64,000 bases of DNA from Siphonobacter sp. BAB-5405. GTDB lineage: Bacteria > Bacteroidota > Bacteroidia > Cytophagales > Spirosomataceae. The translations under genes and the position numbers were made by a program. The stretch is taken from contig NZ_NJAG01000044.1 in the NCBI RefSeq assembly GCF_002872335.1, positions 61,226 to 125,225 of the forward strand. Direction: 5' to 3'. Shown here one piece after another: positions 10,264 through 20,247 of this stretch; positions within the stretch are counted from its first letter, which is position 1, and each line of letters opens with the position of its first letter. The notes beneath the pieces are model-generated. The model had not been told where the DNA came from. It worked only from the letters and a program-made list of their open reading frames with translations, and did no database searches.

Positions 10264-11361
10264 ATGAAAACGGCATTAATTACGGGCGTAAACGGCCAGG
10301 ACGGAGCATATCTGTCGGAATTGTTACTCGAAAAAGGCTACCTGGTGCATGGCGTGAAGCGTCGGGCGAGTCTCATCAATACCGAGCGGATCGATCACCT
10401 GTATCAGGATCCCCACGAAGCCAACGTTCGCTTCAAGCTGCACTACGGAGACATGACCGATTCAACGAACCTGATTCGCATCATCCAGGAAACGCAGCCC
10501 GACGAGATTTACAACCTGGCGGCCATGTCGCACGTCAAGGTGAGCTTCGATACGCCCGAGTACACGGCCAACGCCGATGGCATCGGTACGCTGCGGATTC
10601 TGGAAGCAGTTCGGATTCTGGGTCTGGAAAAGAAAACCAAAATTTATCAGGCTTCGACCTCGGAGCTGTACGGCCTGGTACAGGCCGTACCCCAGTCGGA
10701 GACCACGCCCTTCTACCCCCGCTCGCCCTATGCGGTAGCCAAGTTGTACGGTTACTGGATCACGGTCAACTACCGGGAGGCCTACGGCATGTTTGCCTGC
10801 AACGGCATTCTGTTTAACCACGAGTCGCCCCTGCGGGGAGAAACGTTCGTGACGCGGAAGATCACGCGGGCGGTGGCGGCGATTGGCTTAGGACTTCAGA
10901 GCACGCTGTATCTGGGTAATCTGAACGCGGAGCGGGACTGGGGTCATGCCAAGGACTACGTGGATGCCATGTGGCGGATTCTGCAGCAGGAGACGCCGGA
11001 GGATTATGTGATTGCCACGGGGGTGACCACGCGGGTGCGGGAGTTTGTGAAGCTGGCCTTTGCCGAAATCGGGGTAGAGGTAGCCTTTGAAGGAGAGGGC
11101 GTAGAAGAAAAGGCCTATGTAGTAAGCTGCTCTCATCCAGACTTTCAGCTCGAAGAAGGCCAGTGTGTGGTCGCAGTAGATCCGGCGTATTTCCGTCCGA
11201 CGGAGGTAGAACTTTTGATTGGCGATCCGACCAAGTCGAAGACGAAGCTGGGCTGGGAGCCGAAGTATGATCTGGCAATGCTGGTCAGGGAGATGGTCGA
11301 GAAAGATGTGGAAGTCTTCCGGATCTCAGGCAAGATGCAGTTTGAACACATGATCGGATAA
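10264..11361 (+). CDS. gmd: GDP-mannose 4,6-dehydratase
   Basis: Converts GDP-D-mannose to GDP-4-keto-6-deoxy-D-mannose, the precursor of GDP-L-fucose, GDP-rhamnose and GDP-perosamine. The 365-residue protein has the NADP-binding [11 protein letters not shown] at residues 7-17, the SDR Tyr-Lys pair in [12 protein letters not shown] (near 155) and the Gmd signature [19 protein letters not shown]. It is full length. Together with GT10 and GT11-like genes just downstream, it indicates fucose. The partner GDP-L-fucose synthase (fcl) is not found in the window and must be elsewhere if the sugar is fucose. GC looks higher here than in the three genes at 12722-15569. Confidence 0.96.
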   Translation: MKTALITGVNGQDGAYLSELLLEKGYLVHGVKRRASLINTERIDHLYQDPHEANVRFKLHYGDMTDSTNLIRIIQETQPDEIYNLAAMSHVKVSFDTPEYTANADGIGTLRILEAVRILGLEKKTKIYQASTSELYGLVQAVPQSETTPFYPRSPYAVAKLYGYWITVNYREAYGMFACNGILFNHESPLRGETFVTRKITRAVAAIGLGLQSTLYLGNLNAERDWGHAKDYVDAMWRILQQETPEDYVIATGVTTRVREFVKLAFAEIGVEVAFEGEGVEEKAYVVSCSHPDFQLEEGQCVVAVDPAYFRPTEVELLIGDPTKSKTKLGWEPKYDLAMLVREMVEKDVEVFRISGKMQFEHMIG

Positions 11362-11405
11362 TTCCCTCAACTTGATCCATTCCAGGAAACGTAAAAAGCA
11401 TTCTA

Positions 11406-12692
11406 GTGAACGTAACCGTCGAAAAGTTAAGAGCAAACCTTCCGCACAGTAAAGTCCAGGAATGGATTAAGTTAATTTCTATTACGGGGTTAAGTCAGGC
11501 GGTCATTCAGGGCATGGGTCTGGTATGCGGGTTGTTTATTATCCGCATACTAACGCCGCAGGAATATGCCTTCTATACACTGGCCAATACCATGCTTGGG
11601 ACGATGATGATTCTTGCGGATTGTGGAATCGGCAATTCAGTCATGGCTCAGGGAGGGAAAGTTTGGCAGGATCGCCAGAAGCTGGGTGTCGTACTCGCTA
11701 CAGGGCTGGAGCTTCGAAAAAAACTAGCCGTAGTTAGTTTTCTGGTAGTAGCTCCTTTGTTAGCGATGCTACTGCTGCAACATGGAGCATCGCCCCTGAA
11801 TACCGGGCTTATTTTGATGGCGTTGATACCCGCGTTTATGGCGGGATTATCGGATACGATTCTGGAAGTAGTACCTAAACTGACCCAACAGATTGTTCCC
11901 CTGCAAAGAAATCAGACCTTGGTCAGTATCAATCGGTTAGTGCTAGCTGTGGTGGCTTTGATACTCTGCCCCTGGACCTACGTAGCCATGCTTGCCAATG
12001 GACTTCCCCGGGTATACGGAAATCAGAAATTGCGAAAAATTGCTTACGCCATGGCGGATGAAAATCAGAAGCCGGATCCGATTGTGCGTCAGCAGATGTT
12101 TAAAACCATTAAAAGGGTCCTGCCCGAAAATATCTACTTCTGTTTATCCGGTCAGTTGACGATCTGGTTAACCTCTATTTTTGGTACAACCATGGCTTTA
12201 GCCAGTTTGGGGGCTATCGGGCGAATAGGCATGGTGATCAGTTTATTTTCCACACTATTTTCTACGCTGTTTACCCCACGGTTTGCCCGATTACCCGCTC
12301 AAAAACCCCAACTATTCACCTATGCTATTTCAACACTGATTGGGACGAATGTACTCGTACTGGGGATGATGCTGATGATATGGTTTTTCTCGACGGAGTT
12401 GTTATGGATTTTGGGAGAACAGTATCAGGGTCTTGAAGAAGAAATGATACTCAGTGTTTTTAATAGCTGCCTTTCTTTCGTATTAGGATGCTTTTTTTCT
12501 CTTAATGTAAGCCGTGGATGGATTATTAACCCGATTGGTTATATTCTGATTAGTGTAAGTACTACGGTCCTGTCAATGTGGATTTTTGATGTTTCTACAC
12601 TAACCGGAGTATTGCAATTTAACACGGTCGTGCTTTCTGTTCAAACAGCTAGCCTGCTAGCTTATTGCCTGTACAGAATTCATAAAATCTAG
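11406..12692 (+). CDS. Wzx-type flippase / polysaccharide biosynthesis membrane protein
   Basis: Likely moves the lipid-linked repeat unit across the inner membrane. The frame starts with GTG at 11406, 44 nt after gmd; no nearby ATG gives the complete first helix. The 428-residue product is almost wholly hydrophobic with about 12 membrane segments, starting with GLSQAVIQGMGLVCGLFIIR followed by LTPQEYAFYTLANT, the usual first-helix pattern of the MATE/MOP-type polysaccharide exporters. Its place between gmd and glycosyltransferase genes supports this role. Confidence 0.82.
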   Translation: MNVTVEKLRANLPHSKVQEWIKLISITGLSQAVIQGMGLVCGLFIIRILTPQEYAFYTLANTMLGTMMILADCGIGNSVMAQGGKVWQDRQKLGVVLATGLELRKKLAVVSFLVVAPLLAMLLLQHGASPLNTGLILMALIPAFMAGLSDTILEVVPKLTQQIVPLQRNQTLVSINRLVLAVVALILCPWTYVAMLANGLPRVYGNQKLRKIAYAMADENQKPDPIVRQQMFKTIKRVLPENIYFCLSGQLTIWLTSIFGTTMALASLGAIGRIGMVISLFSTLFSTLFTPRFARLPAQKPQLFTYAISTLIGTNVLVLGMMLMIWFFSTELLWILGEQYQGLEEEMILSVFNSCLSFVLGCFFSLNVSRGWIINPIGYILISVSTTVLSMWIFDVSTLTGVLQFNTVVLSVQTASLLAYCLYRIHKI

Positions 12693-12721
12693 TTCGGTAA
12701 AGTATAGTAAATCATAAGGAT

Positions 12722-13735
12722 ATGAAGAAGAAAATTAAATTAAAATTTACGGATTTTTATAGCAAAAAATCACACGATTTTTTGTACTTCAAAGCATTAA
12801 TTGAATCAGCTTACGAAATTGAAGATTCGGAACAGCCTGATTTTGTGTTTTATTCCATGTTTGGAGATGATTATTTAAAATACGACTGTGTTAAGATATT
12901 TTATACCGGAGAGAATGTAAGGCCTAATTTTAATATATGCGATTACGCCTTTGGTTTTGACTGGATGAGTTTTGAAGATCGATATCACCGTTTACCCATC
13001 TATAAAATATGGCCCAAATTTAACGAAGTATTAAACCTGCCTTTACTACAATCGAAAGATTTGGTCAATCGAAAATTTTGCAATTTTATTTATTCCAACG
13101 CTTCGGCTTCTTCCGAACGGGGGAATTTTTTTGATGCGTTACAGACGTACAAACCCGTCGAATCCGCGGGGAGATACAAAAACAATGTGGGCTATCTGGT
13201 AGACGACAAGCTTGCCTATATGTCACAATTCAAGTATAGCATCGCTTTCGAGAATGTATCCAGCAATGGGTATACTACTGAGAAAATACTTGATGCTAAA
13301 CTGGCTGGAACTGTACCGATTTATTGGGGTAACAAATGTATTAGTAAGGAACTGAACCCTAAGTCTTTTATTAATTGCCACGACTTTGAAAATTTTAGCG
13401 AAGTGATCAGGCATATCGATCAGTTGGAGAAAAATGAAAAGGATTATTTAACCATGCTGAATGAGCCATTGTTCATAAATAATCGCATTCCTGATTACCT
13501 GGAAGATCAGTCTTTGATTCGATTTTTATCAAATATTTTCAATCAGGGGCCTGTCTTATCCAGGCGTCGCTGTGGATTATTGTTTGAAAAAAAGGTAGAA
13601 ACAGAATTGATAAACTACCACAAGATTCGAAGTAGTCCCGTGTCTTACTTCAATTATATGACTTCTAAAGTTTTTGCGAAAGCGAACAGATTCCTGGTGA
13701 GGCCAAACTCCATGGCCCCGAAAATCATTGGTTAA
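12722..13735 (+). CDS. Glycosyltransferase family 10 (alpha-1,3/4-fucosyltransferase-like)
   Basis: Predicted to add L-fucose from GDP-fucose to a growing repeat unit. Of 337 residues, the C-terminal half carries the GT10 donor-binding signature: FKYSIAFENVSSNGYTTEK followed by ILDAKLAGTVPIYWG, seen in bacterial and animal alpha-1,3-fucosyltransferases. An earlier block IFYTGENVRPNFNICDYAFG also fits the family. The DNA is visibly AT-richer than the genes before 12.6 kb and after 15.6 kb, which suggests separate acquisition with the next two genes. Acceptor sugar and linkage are unknown. Confidence 0.9.
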   Translation: MKKKIKLKFTDFYSKKSHDFLYFKALIESAYEIEDSEQPDFVFYSMFGDDYLKYDCVKIFYTGENVRPNFNICDYAFGFDWMSFEDRYHRLPIYKIWPKFNEVLNLPLLQSKDLVNRKFCNFIYSNASASSERGNFFDALQTYKPVESAGRYKNNVGYLVDDKLAYMSQFKYSIAFENVSSNGYTTEKILDAKLAGTVPIYWGNKCISKELNPKSFINCHDFENFSEVIRHIDQLEKNEKDYLTMLNEPLFINNRIPDYLEDQSLIRFLSNIFNQGPVLSRRRCGLLFEKKVETELINYHKIRSSPVSYFNYMTSKVFAKANRFLVRPNSMAPKIIG

Positions 13736-13768
13736 TCCAGGCAGTATGAGTCGTTAATCCATAAGGCT

Positions 13769-14686
13769 ATGTTTAAGGTTTCCATTATAATTACTACGTA
13801 TAAACGACCTGATTTGGTGGTCGAAGCCATTCAGTCGTGCCTCTGTCAAACGTACCCACCCTTCGAAATTATCATCGGAGATGATTCGCCGGATGATGTA
13901 ACAAAACAATCCATCGAACAGCTACAGCTAACGTCGAATATCCCGATACATTATATTCATAATCAGCCTGCTCTAAAGCAGGCTCGTAACGTGAACATGC
14001 TGTTTGATGCCGTAGAGGGAGAAAAAACGGTATTGTTGCACGACGATGATTTACTCCTTCCGGGAGCCCTGGAAATCATGACGCAGGCTTTTTCTGAAAA
14101 TCCCGCTATTGACATTGCTTATGGAAAGCAGTACGTAATCAATGAATCAGGCCATATTGAGTTTGATAATTCTGAGAATTTCAATCACTCTTATTTCCGA
14201 AGTACGCTTTATAAAGGGAGTGTATTAACCGCTTATGAAGCAGGATTAAGTCAGCAAATTCCTAATAATGGATACATGATTAAGTCCGCGATTATAAAAA
14301 AGACCAAATGGCGGACCGACATCGGTAATGGGTGTGAATATGAATTTGGGTACCGTTTAGGTGTAGAAGGGTATAACATGTATTACATCGACACCTACAC
14401 AAGTAAATATCGGGTAGCGGCCAATTCGATGTCTGGCTCACGTACCGATGATGCGGCCTATCAGACGTATTTGATTCTTAAAAATGCTCCGAATCATACG
14501 GAGCGAGCAACAAAAATCAAAAGGCAGCGATTAACAGAACGGGCCCCCATCGCGATCACTCAGGCTATCTATACTTCGTCAAAAAAAGAAGCCGCTTCGA
14601 TACTATTCAGTCCCTGGTATGGTTTACGAATTTTATCACCCCGAGGCTTCAAAAGATTACTGCTATTAGCCGGTTTTATTAATTAA
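13769..14686 (+). CDS. Glycosyltransferase family 2
   Basis: A GT-A inverting glycosyltransferase of 305 residues. The N-terminal region has the family pattern SIIITTYKRPDLVVEAIQSC, then IIIGDDSPDD and the metal-binding LLHDDDLLLPG near residue 93. The C-terminal third is variable and probably contacts the acceptor. It lies 33 bp after the GT10 gene in the AT-rich centre of the locus. Donor and acceptor are unknown. Confidence 0.88.
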   Translation: MFKVSIIITTYKRPDLVVEAIQSCLCQTYPPFEIIIGDDSPDDVTKQSIEQLQLTSNIPIHYIHNQPALKQARNVNMLFDAVEGEKTVLLHDDDLLLPGALEIMTQAFSENPAIDIAYGKQYVINESGHIEFDNSENFNHSYFRSTLYKGSVLTAYEAGLSQQIPNNGYMIKSAIIKKTKWRTDIGNGCEYEFGYRLGVEGYNMYYIDTYTSKYRVAANSMSGSRTDDAAYQTYLILKNAPNHTERATKIKRQRLTERAPIAITQAIYTSSKKEAASILFSPWYGLRILSPRGFKRLLLLAGFIN

Positions 14687-14717
14687 CAATCAATTTCAAA
14701 AATTAAAGCGAACACGG

Positions 14718-15569
14718 ATGATTATCGTTGAGCCTAGTTTTGGATTAGCTAATCGAATGCGAGTGATTGCTTCGTGTATTCGATTAAATTCAAAACTCAA
14801 TAAAGAGGTAACCATCGCCTGGCAGCAGGTAGCAGAATTAAACTGTCCGTACGAAGATTTGTTCATGCCTTTGCCGGGCCTTAACGTAATTAACAAGCCT
14901 GGCTTTTACGCATGGATTAAAGCTACTCAGCAAAGCAATGCGTTAAAGAAGGTTTCTGCTGCTGTAATTAATTCTTTGCTGGGTATAGATTATTGTATCA
15001 AGTTCAATCCGCTGGGAAACGAAGTTCACAAAGAGAGTGAAGCTGCGATTTTTGAAAATGTAGCCCGCTACAAAAATATTTACATAAAAACCTGCGGCGA
15101 GTTTGGTGAAAAGGACGACGTCTATCAATTGTTTCGACCGATAGAAGAACTGCAACAACGAATCGATGAACGGGTAAGTCGGTATTCCGCAAATACGATT
15201 GGATTACACATTCGTAGGTCCGATCATAGAGACGCCATTGCCAATAGTCCATTAGAATCTTTTTTTATATTAATCGATCAGGAAATAGCTCGTTCCTCTG
15301 AAACGACTTTTTACTTGTCAACGGATGATCATACGACGGAGCTTCAATTAAAACAGAAGTACGGAAAGCGAATCATGACGTATGAAAAAGATTTTTCCCG
15401 TAATTCTTCCCAAGGAATCAAAGATGCGTTGGTTGATCTATACTGTCTGGCGAATACCCGGAAAATCTATGGTTCTTTCAATAGTTCCTTTTCAGATATT
15501 GCCTCACGCATCTACGGCATAGAGATTGAATTTGCGACCCGCAAATCAACGACTTCTCAATTGGTATAA
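14718..15569 (+). CDS. GT11/O-FucT-superfamily fucosyltransferase-like protein
   Basis: Probably a second fucosyltransferase. The 283-residue protein opens with VEPSFGLANRMRVIASC, like the N-terminal glycine loop of GT11 and related GT-B fold enzymes, and contains IGLHIRRSDHRDAI (near residue 160), the HxRRxD motif that binds GDP-fucose in alpha-1,2-, alpha-1,6- and O-fucosyltransferases. Further on it has FYLSTDDHTTELQLKQKYG and DLYCLANTRKIYGSFNSSFS, the last two motifs of the superfamily. The assignment rests on these motifs; the overall sequence is divergent. The gene is AT-rich like its two predecessors. Confidence 0.72.
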   Translation: MIIVEPSFGLANRMRVIASCIRLNSKLNKEVTIAWQQVAELNCPYEDLFMPLPGLNVINKPGFYAWIKATQQSNALKKVSAAVINSLLGIDYCIKFNPLGNEVHKESEAAIFENVARYKNIYIKTCGEFGEKDDVYQLFRPIEELQQRIDERVSRYSANTIGLHIRRSDHRDAIANSPLESFFILIDQEIARSSETTFYLSTDDHTTELQLKQKYGKRIMTYEKDFSRNSSQGIKDALVDLYCLANTRKIYGSFNSSFSDIASRIYGIEIEFATRKSTTSQLV

Positions 15570-15605
15570 ACCGTTACCCTGGAAGCTACGTACAGACCTG
15601 CATCA

Positions 15606-16634
15606 ATGAAAAAGATTCTCATTCTTTCGCACCGATTCGACCCGGATATTGGCGGCATCGAAACCGTATCCGAAATGCTGGCAACGGCATTTGTCGAGCA
15701 GGGATATGACATTCGGTTACTAACCTGGACGGTCGGCGAAAGTACCAAGGAGTACCCGTTTATCATCACGCGTAACCCCGGAGTAAAGGAATTGATTAAA
15801 GAGTATTTCTGGGCGGATGTGGTTTTCGAAAACAATCCCTGTCTGCGATTAGCCTGGCCTAACTTACTGACCAACCGGCCTTCCGTGATTGCCTTGCATA
15901 CCTGGCTGCATCAAACGCCACAGGAAACGCTACAAAGCCGGATGAAACAATTCTGGCTGCGGAAAGCCCGGCAGGTCATCGCCTGTAGTGATGCCGTTCG
16001 GAAAGGTTGTTTCCCCGAAGCTGCCGTAGTAGAGAATGCCTACAACGAAAAGCTTTTTCGGCAATTACCGGGCCGTGCAAAAACTAAAGATTTTGTGTTT
16101 CTGGGGCGTCTGGTTTCTGATAAAGGTGTCGATCTGGCCATTCAGGCGTTTCATCTGCTGCGTACCCAATCCTCCGAGATGGCTTCGAGTACGCTAACGA
16201 TCATCGGCGATGGTCCCGAACGGCATGCCTTACAAACACTGGCCTGTGATTTAAAAGTGGCCGCTCAGGTCCACTTCATTGGCTCCTTACAGGGCGAAAG
16301 ACTGGTAAGCCAGCTCAATGAACACCGCTTTTTACTGGTGCCTTCGGTGTGGGAAGAGCCGTTTGGTATGGTGGTACTGGAAGGAATGGCTTGCGGCTGT
16401 ATTCCCATTGTGGCCGACGGTGGGGGCTTGCCCGAGGCCGTGGGTACTGCTGGGGTGATCTTTAAACGGGGCGATGTGCATTCGCTGGTTGCTTCAATCC
16501 GGCAGCTCTGGACTAACACAGAACTACAACAGCAATTACGTCGAAATGCTGTACAGCATCTGGAAGAACACCAAAGCCCTCTGGTCATCAACAAATACCT
16601 CGAATTAATTAAAGCCGCCGCCAGAGCTTCTTAA
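15606..16634 (+). CDS. Glycosyltransferase family 4
   Basis: A retaining GT-B glycosyltransferase of 342 residues. The N-terminus LILSHRFDPDIGGIETVSEM is the usual acceptor-side start, and the nucleotide-sugar side shows FVFLGRLVSDKGVDLAIQAF and the E-x7-E motif in EEPFGMVVLEGMACGCIPIV. With this gene the base composition returns to that of the rest of the locus. Substrate unknown. Confidence 0.9.
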   Translation: MKKILILSHRFDPDIGGIETVSEMLATAFVEQGYDIRLLTWTVGESTKEYPFIITRNPGVKELIKEYFWADVVFENNPCLRLAWPNLLTNRPSVIALHTWLHQTPQETLQSRMKQFWLRKARQVIACSDAVRKGCFPEAAVVENAYNEKLFRQLPGRAKTKDFVFLGRLVSDKGVDLAIQAFHLLRTQSSEMASSTLTIIGDGPERHALQTLACDLKVAAQVHFIGSLQGERLVSQLNEHRFLLVPSVWEEPFGMVVLEGMACGCIPIVADGGGLPEAVGTAGVIFKRGDVHSLVASIRQLWTNTELQQQLRRNAVQHLEEHQSPLVINKYLELIKAAARAS

Positions 16635-16705
16635 CGTACTTAGTTTGGTTTGTCCTCAATCCCATTGAAAGCGGTTAAAATCTTACCCTCACTCAAGCAA
16701 TACGT

Positions 16706-17590
16706 ATGGAAAAAGTATCCATTGTCATCCCGGTGTACGGCCAGTGGAATCTGGTCAAACGAAATATAGATGCTCTGCTATGGTTTGATAGCACTTTCAT
16801 TAAAGAGATCATTCTGGTGGATGATTGTTCGCCCGAGCCCTGTCCCTTTGCGATTGATGCATCAACGGTGCGACTGATGCGGAACATTAATAATCTGGGC
16901 TACGCGGGTACGGTGAACCAGGGGCTTCGCTGGGCTTCTTCGGAAATCATCGTGCTCCTCGACTCGGATGCGTATCCCACGGGCCCTTTTGTGGAAACAC
17001 TTCTGTCCATGTATCGCCAGGACCGAAGCATTGGCTGCATCGGTTTTGGAACCGTGGATGATCTGGGTAACAGCACCGGGAATTATCATTATGAGCCATC
17101 AGCCATTGGCCTCATTGCCGGACAGCTTCTTCAATCCAAATTAAGCTTTTTACGTTTTTGGAAAAATAAAGCGAAAATGCCGTTTTCCTGTGCCGTCAGT
17201 TTCCGAAAGGCCTGTCTGGAAGAAATGAGTTATTTCAACGATCGTGACTTTCCTGTACTGGAGTCGGATATTGACCTGAACTTACGCATTTACAAATCTG
17301 CCTGGAAACTGTACTTCACGCATGAAATCATCATGGTGCACAAGGGCGGAAATTCGTATAAAGTCAATTCCAAGCGGGTGCAGATGTACCACGAAAGTCG
17401 CTGGAAACTGCTGCGTAGGCATGGAATCATCCACGCTCCGCTTTTAAATAAAGACTTGCTCAAAACCCGGATCAATCTGGAAATTCTATTGCTGAACATC
17501 CTTACCCGTAGTAAAACCCGCAGCGAAAAATTCAAAGAAAACCTACGCGGTCGAAAAGAGCTTTTGAAAGCGGTCAATCAGTACAACTAA
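16706..17590 (+). CDS. Glycosyltransferase family 2
   Basis: GT-A enzyme of 294 residues beginning with SIVIPVYGQWNLVKRNIDAL, followed by ILVDDCSPEPCP and the donor/metal site IVLLDSDAYPTGPF near residue 90; ESDIDLNLRIYKSAWKLYF is the later acidic block. It resembles rhamnosyl- or galactosyl-type GT2 enzymes, but the specificity cannot be assigned. It is followed after 21 bp by a GT4 gene in the same direction. Confidence 0.88.
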   Translation: MEKVSIVIPVYGQWNLVKRNIDALLWFDSTFIKEIILVDDCSPEPCPFAIDASTVRLMRNINNLGYAGTVNQGLRWASSEIIVLLDSDAYPTGPFVETLLSMYRQDRSIGCIGFGTVDDLGNSTGNYHYEPSAIGLIAGQLLQSKLSFLRFWKNKAKMPFSCAVSFRKACLEEMSYFNDRDFPVLESDIDLNLRIYKSAWKLYFTHEIIMVHKGGNSYKVNSKRVQMYHESRWKLLRRHGIIHAPLLNKDLLKTRINLEILLLNILTRSKTRSEKFKENLRGRKELLKAVNQYN

Positions 17591-17611
17591 GCCCCGGATT
17601 CCCCATTTTCG

Positions 17612-18853
17612 ATGAAAATTTTACTGAATCACCCCACAGGTAACGAGTTTGTGCGAGCCGCGGCCAAAGGCTTACTGGACGCCGAAATGCTCCACGAATT
17701 CCATACGGCTCTGGCTGTTTTTCCGAATACATTCCTGGATCGCCTGAGCGACATGAAACCGCTGGCCGACATTCGCCGTCGGGGCTATGAAACCGCTTTG
17801 CAACCGTATACGCACCTCTGGCCCTGGCGGGAGGTAGGTCGTCTGGTGTCGGGCAAGCTGGGTCTGAACCATTTGGTACGACACGAGAAAGGTGTATTTT
17901 CAGTGGATGGCGTTTATCAGAATCTGGACAAACACATTGCTTCACGCCTCAAAGCGACAGCCGGATCGGATATTCAGGGCATCTACGCCTACGAAGATGG
18001 GGCGGCTAACTCTTTTCGTGAAGCCCGTAAGCGTAAAATCAGTTGCCTGTATGATTTGCCGATTGGTTACTGGCGGGCGGCTCGCCGACTGCTGGGGACG
18101 GAGTTACTGACGCGTCCGGAGTGGGCGGCTACGCTGACGGGTTTTATTGACTCCGATGAAAAGCTGGCCCAGAAAGATGAAGAGCTTCGCCTGGCGGACC
18201 AGGTTTTCGTAGCGAGTTCGTTTACGGCAAAAACCCTCCAGGACTTTCCCGGGAAACTGGCACCGGTACAGGTCATTCCTTACGGATTTCCACCCATTGT
18301 GAAAGAACGCTCGTACCGTTCGGCCGCCAATCGTCCGTTGAAGCTGCTGTTCGTGGGAGGGCTGTCCCAACGCAAAGGCGTGGCCAATCTCTTTGAAGCG
18401 GTTGAAACCTTTGGCGATCGGGTGGAGCTGACCGTGGTTGGCAGGAAAGCCGTACCGGATTGTGAAGCTTTAAACCAAGCTCTGACCCGACATCGCTGGA
18501 TTCCTACGCTGTCACACCCCGATATTCTGGCTCTGATGAAAACGCAGGATGTGCTCATCTTTCCGTCGCTGTTTGAAGGCTTTGGACTGGTGATTACGGA
18601 GGCCATGTCGCAGGGAACTCCGGTCATCACGACGGATCGCACCGCCGGACCGGATCTGATTCAATCGGGCGAAAACGGCTGGCTGATTCAGGCAGGGGTT
18701 ACTCAGGCCCTGATCGAAGCGATTGATCAGCTCCTGCTTCATCCGGAACGGATTCAGCAGGTCGGAAAAGCCGCCCGTGACGCGGCCCGTCTGCGTCCCT
18801 GGCAGCGATACGGACAGGAATTAGCTACCGCTATTCAGACCCTCAACAGCTAA
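17612..18853 (+). CDS. Glycosyltransferase family 4
   Basis: GT-B glycosyltransferase of 413 residues. The N-terminal half is variable (acceptor side); the C-terminal half shows LLFVGGLSQRKGVANLFEAV, then HPDILALMKTQDVLIFPSLF and the E-x7-E motif EGFGLVITEAMSQGTPVITT. It starts 21 bp after the GT2 gene and ends 3 bp before the next start, so it is translated as part of the operon. Donor sugar unknown. Confidence 0.9.
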   Translation: MKILLNHPTGNEFVRAAAKGLLDAEMLHEFHTALAVFPNTFLDRLSDMKPLADIRRRGYETALQPYTHLWPWREVGRLVSGKLGLNHLVRHEKGVFSVDGVYQNLDKHIASRLKATAGSDIQGIYAYEDGAANSFREARKRKISCLYDLPIGYWRAARRLLGTELLTRPEWAATLTGFIDSDEKLAQKDEELRLADQVFVASSFTAKTLQDFPGKLAPVQVIPYGFPPIVKERSYRSAANRPLKLLFVGGLSQRKGVANLFEAVETFGDRVELTVVGRKAVPDCEALNQALTRHRWIPTLSHPDILALMKTQDVLIFPSLFEGFGLVITEAMSQGTPVITTDRTAGPDLIQSGENGWLIQAGVTQALIEAIDQLLLHPERIQQVGKAARDAARLRPWQRYGQELATAIQTLNS

Positions 18854-18856
18854 GTC

Positions 18857-20245
18857 ATGCGTACTGCATTGCCAACCGCTACTGCATGGGTACGCCCTTC
18901 CCGGAAGGCGTACACCCTGGGCATGAAAAGTCAGGCTCTAAGACGCCTCAAATGGGGTATCTACCTGTATTTGCTGTTACTGATTTTTGAAGGAGCCCTT
19001 CGGAAATGGGTGTTGCCCGGTTTAGCAACGCCTCTGCTGATCATTCGGGATCCGGTGAGTATCTGGCTCATCTACTCGGCCTATCAGGCGGATCTGTTTA
19101 AAAGCAATGTATATACGATTGTCGCCCTGGCCATTAGTCTGGTGGCGTTGATTACGGCCATTTTATTTGGCCATTCCAATTTAACGGTGGCCTTATACGG
19201 CAGTCGGATTCTGCTGATTCATTTTCCGATCCTGTTTATCATGGGCCGTGTGCTGACCCGGGAAGATGTGATAAAAATCGGACGCGTGTTGCTCTGGATT
19301 ACGCCGCCCATGACCGTACTCATGGCTATGCAGTTTTACAGCCCTCAGTCGGCCTTGGTAAACCGAGGGGTAGGGGGCGACATGGAGGGCGGTGGTTTTA
19401 GCGGAGCCATGGGTTTTTTTCGCCCACCGGGGACGTTTTCCTTTACCACGGGTCTAACCAATTTTTTTAGTCTGGTTGCGGCCTATGTCTTTTTCTTCTG
19501 GCTGGAAAGTCCCTCCCGCGTCAACCGGGTACTGCTGCTGGTAGCTTCCGCTTGTTTGCTGGCTGCTATTCCGCTGTCGATCAGTCGATCGCTGCTATTT
19601 TCTATACTGCTTTCAGCGGTTTTTGCGATGGCGATTGTAGCCCGGAAACCCCGTTTTGCGGGAAAAATGGCCCTGGCTTTGGGCGGCTGCTTTCTGATAC
19701 TGGTCGGCCTGAGTACGACCTCGTTTTTCCAGACGGCCACCGAGGCCTTTACGGAACGTATTGAATTTGCCAGCGACATGGAAGGTGGGGTAAAGGGTAC
19801 GCTGATCGATCGCTTTTTGGGAGGAATGGCGGGGGCCATTGCCGATTCGGAAGGCCTGCCTTTCTGGGGTTTTGGTGTCGGGATGGGTACCAACGCCGGA
19901 GCCATGCTCATGACCGGAAAGGTTAATTTTCTGATTGCCGAAGGCGAATGGGGCCGACTCATCGGCGAAATGGGTATTCTGCTGGGTTTGAGTTGTGTAT
20001 TTCTCCGGTTGTACGTAGCGGGTAAACTCACCTGGTTAGCCTTCCGGGCTATCGATACCGAAAATTTCTTACCCTGGATGTTACTCAGTTTTGCATTCCT
20101 AAACGTCATCCAGGGACAGTGGGCCCAGCCTACCGCTTTAGGATTCAGTATTTTATCGGGAGGGCTTACCCTGGCCGCCTTTCGAAAAGCACCAGCTAAA
20201 TCGGCTGGCCTGCAAGTTCCAGCCAAAAAAACGGTGAACGCTTGA
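18857..20245 (+). CDS. Wzy-type polymerase / O-antigen ligase-family membrane protein
   Basis: Inner-membrane protein of 462 residues with about ten to twelve hydrophobic segments. Just after an N-terminal stretch it has LIFEGALRKWVLPGLATP, a block typical of Bacteroidota polymerases of the O-antigen ligase family, and a large periplasmic loop about two thirds along (GGVKGTLIDRFLGGMAGAI). It is the only polymerase candidate in the locus, so it probably joins repeat units. The ATG at 18857 is next to the previous stop; an ATG at 18923, directly before the first membrane helix, is an equally good start. Confidence 0.82.
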   Translation: MRTALPTATAWVRPSRKAYTLGMKSQALRRLKWGIYLYLLLLIFEGALRKWVLPGLATPLLIIRDPVSIWLIYSAYQADLFKSNVYTIVALAISLVALITAILFGHSNLTVALYGSRILLIHFPILFIMGRVLTREDVIKIGRVLLWITPPMTVLMAMQFYSPQSALVNRGVGGDMEGGGFSGAMGFFRPPGTFSFTTGLTNFFSLVAAYVFFFWLESPSRVNRVLLLVASACLLAAIPLSISRSLLFSILLSAVFAMAIVARKPRFAGKMALALGGCFLILVGLSTTSFFQTATEAFTERIEFASDMEGGVKGTLIDRFLGGMAGAIADSEGLPFWGFGVGMGTNAGAMLMTGKVNFLIAEGEWGRLIGEMGILLGLSCVFLRLYVAGKLTWLAFRAIDTENFLPWMLLSFAFLNVIQGQWAQPTALGFSILSGGLTLAAFRKAPAKSAGLQVPAKKTVNA

Positions 20246-20247
20246 GT

